DNA of 64,000 bases from positions 3,472,001 through 3,536,000 of the forward strand of contig NZ_JAPEOR010000001.1 in assembly GCF_026341125.1 (NCBI RefSeq). Reading direction: 5' to 3'. A program made the translations under genes and the position numbers. Below, piece after piece: positions 61,841 through 64,000 of the stretch. The DNA is from Streptomyces sp. NBC_01142 (GTDB lineage: Bacteria; Actinomycetota; Actinomycetes; Streptomycetales; Streptomycetaceae). Numbering within the stretch: position 1 is the stretch's first letter; every line of letters starts with the position of its first letter. Under the pieces are notes generated by a model. That model did not search any database. It had not been told where the DNA came from and saw only the letters and a list, made by a program, of their open reading frames with translations.

Positions 61841-62696
61841 AGGGCATCTCGGCCAGGATGTTCTTGAGTGCCTCGTTGGCGAACGTCTCGATGTTCTCGA
61901 TCACGTCGGGCTGGTTGAGGAACGTCCGCATGCCGTCCACCAGACCCCCGTTGCCGACGCCCTCGTTCACCGCGATCTCGGCGAGTTGCTGTACCCACCG
62001 CGGCTCACCTTCCACGTCGAAGTCGATGGTGACCGCCTTGGAGTCGACCGTGAGGCCCACGCCGAGCACATTGATCGTCATGGGCCCGGGCTCGCTCGTG
62101 TTCAACCGGACGATGAAGGTGAGGATCGCGTCGTGTGCCCGGGCGACGAACCTCCCGCCGGCGTCGGTGGTCCAGCGCTGCTCGCCGCAGTCGCGCGAGT
62201 CGGGCGTGACGGGTTCGCAGCAGCCGATCTGGAAGAGGTAGTTCGGCTGGGAGGGGTCGTCGGCGTCCAGGGTGAACGGCTGGGTGACGGTGCCGACGCT
62301 GACCACGGCCGTGAAGACCGGCTCCGTGGTGGAGAAGGTCAGGCTCACGTCCTGCATGACGCTGAGATTCGTGAAGACGATGTTCGTCAGTTGCAGAGCC
62401 GGCGGGGTCGTACAGATCGGCGGGTACGGCAGGTCGTAGCGCGCGCACGCCGCGTCGCCCACGCCGTCGGGAACGTTGGGGATGTCGATCGGCGCGCTCG
62501 TCCCCCCGGGCACCGCAGGGTCGTAGGAGGGCAGCCCCCACTCCGGGTAGCCGTCGCGGATGATCCGCGGAAGGTACATCGGGTTCGCCGGATCCGAGTT
62601 GAACGTCCGCCTCCACAGGGCCGAGATGATCGCTTTGGTGATAGGGCCCGGTGGCTCTGAGACCGTCACGGGCTCGCCCTGCGCGGCATGCTTCAT
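61833..62696 (-). CDS. 287-aa beta-rich protein, first gene of the six-gene operon
   Basis: ATG 62696 follows GGGAGGACAGCG and is preferred over an earlier ATG at 62720. After a short polar N-terminus come alternating hydrophobic strands (LTNIVFTNLSVMQDVSLTFS, TVTQPFTLDADD, PGPMTINVLGVGLTVDSKAV) and a C-terminal amphipathic helix (FANEALKNILAEM). Three cysteines sit in GCCEPVTPDSRDCGEQRW. The pattern is similar in texture to TULIP-type lipid-binding halves, but no family is recognised. There is no signal peptide. Confidence 0.65.
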   Translation of the reverse strand: MKHAAQGEPVTVSEPPGPITKAIISALWRRTFNSDPANPMYLPRIIRDGYPEWGLPSYDPAVPGGTSAPIDIPNVPDGVGDAACARYDLPYPPICTTPPALQLTNIVFTNLSVMQDVSLTFSTTEPVFTAVVSVGTVTQPFTLDADDPSQPNYLFQIGCCEPVTPDSRDCGEQRWTTDAGGRFVARAHDAILTFIVRLNTSEPGPMTINVLGVGLTVDSKAVTIDFDVEGEPRWVQQLAEIAVNEGVGNGGLVDGMRTFLNQPDVIENIETFANEALKNILAEMPYA

Positions 62697-63391
62697 CGCT
62701 GTCCTCCCGGAGCGGGCCAAACGCAGGGGCGATGGTGAAGGCGGTGATCACTCATGATCAACACGTCTATCACCATTTGGGCAGAATCAGGCCGTTTGAG
62801 CTGCTCTGTCGGCATGCTGGAGGGCTCTGACCGGTCATTTCCGAGCGGCGTGGGTGCGTCCGAGGTGCCCGACTCGGCCTTGCCGGCCGCGCCGGCGTGA
62901 GGTTCACCCGGTGTACGGGGGTGCTGGGGTGTCAGGCGTTCAGGTTCGCTCGTTCGACCGTCGCCCGGTCGGTGTACTGCTTCTCCTCGAACTCGAGGGG
63001 GCTGAGGCAGCGGGGCCGTTTTGATACCGCCGAGAGCAAGGTCCTGCCCTGGCCCGAGCAGGCCCGCAGCGTCGAGCAGGCCGTCGACGACGACCGGCGC
63101 CGCCGCGAGGACGTCACACGCAGCCGGCCCGCTCCCGTCCCGCCGCCGCGACTGGGTGACTCCTCGATGCCGAAGGCTGAGAGGTCCCGGGTTGCGTGTG
63201 AGGCCCTCACGTCGGCCGTGTGGGGGCCACGCCTTGATCTGCTGCAAGTCCTCGAAGAGCTCGTGATGAAGCCGACCGACTGACGGCAGCTAGTGTGGCG
63301 TGCACACAGCAAACGCGTGAGGACATGCGGGTGGACGGGGGTATGCGGGCGGACTCTGCCTTCTCCCGGAAGCGAGGGGGCGGAGGGGCTG
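62697..63391. other. intergenic region between the six-gene operon and a divergent gene
   Basis: About 700 bp. It includes the operon promoter region (about 62700-62800, with an AT-richer stretch gatcaacacgtctatcacca), an IS3 relic at 62932-63016 and otherwise no supported gene. A plus-strand frame ending at 63283 (LLQVLEELVMKPTD) is not recognised. Confidence 0.4.
62932..63016 (-). pseudogene. C-terminal fragment of an IS3-family transposase
   Basis: The frame ends CLSPLEFEEKQYTDRATVER and then ANLNA. This is the typical end of IS3-family OrfB transposases in Streptomyces (YVSPxEFEExHYxxxATAERANLN). Only the last ~28 codons remain. Confidence 0.75.
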
Positions 63392-64000
63392 GTGGCGGCG
63401 AGGTACGAACTGGTCGAGGACGGCAGGGCGGGCGGGGCGGTCAAGGTCGTCGCGACCGGCCCGGGCGGGAAGGATTCCCGCCGTACCGTGGCGCATCTGC
63501 TGCGCAGTTCCTCCGGTGGCCCCAACGCCTACCGGCCCGGTGCCCGGGAGATCGTGCTGTACGGCGGGGACGACGCCCGGCGCAAGGTGCTCGCCATCGT
63601 GACGACCGAGCACGGTACGGGTTTCGGCATCGCCGGGCCCGCTGCCGTCTACCTCGTGCAGGACCCGGACGGCGCGCCGATCGGGCGGATCAGGCTACGC
63701 CGCGGCCTGTGTTTCCGCCTGGGCCGGTCCCGGTGGACCGTCGATCAGAAGGCCACAAGCGCGGGCACGGTCCAGGCGTCAGCCCGGGGCGTGGCCGGCA
63801 GGCTGGGCTGGTGGGCGCTGTGGTGGACCGTGTTCCTGCCGTACAACATCGTGATGCTCCTCGCCCTCTTCGCCGGCGCGGGAGAGGACCCGGTGACCAC
63901 CCCGCGCAGGATCGTGTGGCGGGACAACTCGGGCCGGACGGCGATGATTTTCCGGGGGATGGCGGGCGACTACCGGGTGATGCAGGAGCACTGGGATCCG
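63392..64000 (+). CDS. membrane-associated protein of unknown function (3' end outside window)
   Basis: GTG 63392 follows GGAGGGGCTG; the frame is open to the window edge, 203 codons. The first ~130 residues are beta-rich and polar (VAARYELVEDGRAGGAVKVV, REIVLYGGDDARRKVLAIVT). One hydrophobic segment follows, LWWTVFLPYNIVMLLALFAG, and the sequence then continues with IVWRDNSGRTAMIFRGMAGD. It may be a single-pass or peripheral membrane protein with repeated beta domains of the 'scramblase/LURP-like' type; this is tentative. It is divergent from the six-gene operon. Confidence 0.6.
   Translation, partial: MAARYELVEDGRAGGAVKVVATGPGGKDSRRTVAHLLRSSSGGPNAYRPGAREIVLYGGDDARRKVLAIVTTEHGTGFGIAGPAAVYLVQDPDGAPIGRIRLRRGLCFRLGRSRWTVDQKATSAGTVQASARGVAGRLGWWALWWTVFLPYNIVMLLALFAGAGEDPVTTPRRIVWRDNSGRTAMIFRGMAGDYRVMQEHWDP

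Noticed and set aside
62897..63283. Plus-strand frame of 128 codons ending LVMKPTD
   Set aside because: No ribosome binding site and it runs across the IS3 relic; it may include a decayed fragment but cannot be supported as a gene.

Overview
The window is high-GC actinobacterial DNA, most likely from a Streptomyces chromosome. Evidence: strong GC bias at third codon positions, frequent GTG (and one TTG) starts, GGAGG-type ribosome binding sites, and families typical of Streptomyces (DUF1996 secreted protein, class F sortase, FBP-domain protein, DUF6400-like protein, CU044_5270-type remnant). No ribosomal, replication or core operons were seen. Together with many decayed genes and relics of five transposase families, this suggests an accessory, arm-like region.

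Layout. 0-9 kb: tail of a TetR regulator, two small overlapping genes, two paralogous GNAT acetyltransferases, a DUF1996 protein, and a GH15 glucan hydrolase gene split by a 1.45-kb IS110-family element. The non-coding end of that element carries segments that match both its own ends and both halves of its target, as expected of a bridge RNA. 9-21 kb: a YrdC/YciO protein, a TmrB-like P-loop protein and three regulator/target pairs that are divergently transcribed: AraC with a quinone oxidoreductase, TetR with NmrA-SnoaL, and TetR with SGNH hydrolase-DHA2 exporter. The two TetR pairs have clear inverted-repeat operators. 21-30 kb: a metzincin-ricin lectin protein, a class F sortase pair, an orphan GltD-like oxidoreductase, an AMIN-like secreted protein and a second IS110 element. 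30-44 kb: ordinary enzymes (histidine phosphatase, FBP protein, serine hydrolase lipoprotein, GNAT, DoxX, epoxide hydrolase, CPT-like kinase, CsbD) mixed with ISL3, integrase, ECF sigma, WYL regulator and SDR relics.

44-52 kb is conflict-system-like. An EACC1 gene overlaps by 4 bp a caspase-like protease gene that ends in about a dozen 32-residue helical repeats (96-bp DNA repeats). A Tn3-family transposase fragment abuts the protease gene and truncates a Nudix-APH gene, the last member of a minus-strand operon (small peptide, ABC transporter remnant, double Nudix, PIMT-like methyltransferase, Nudix-APH). A decayed formylglycine-generating-enzyme gene and an IS630 relic follow.

53-62.7 kb is one compact minus-strand operon of six genes that overlap or nearly touch: a 287-aa beta-rich protein, a trans-polyprenyl diphosphate synthase, a 488-aa protein, a 1260-aa protein, a 434-aa protein and a ComEC-like metallo-beta-lactamase-fold hydrolase. 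Four of the six proteins belong to no family I recognise, and their composition suggests lipid-binding (TULIP-like) folds. With the EACC1-caspase pair, this is the best candidate for an undescribed system. The window ends inside a divergent gene for a membrane-associated protein of unknown function.
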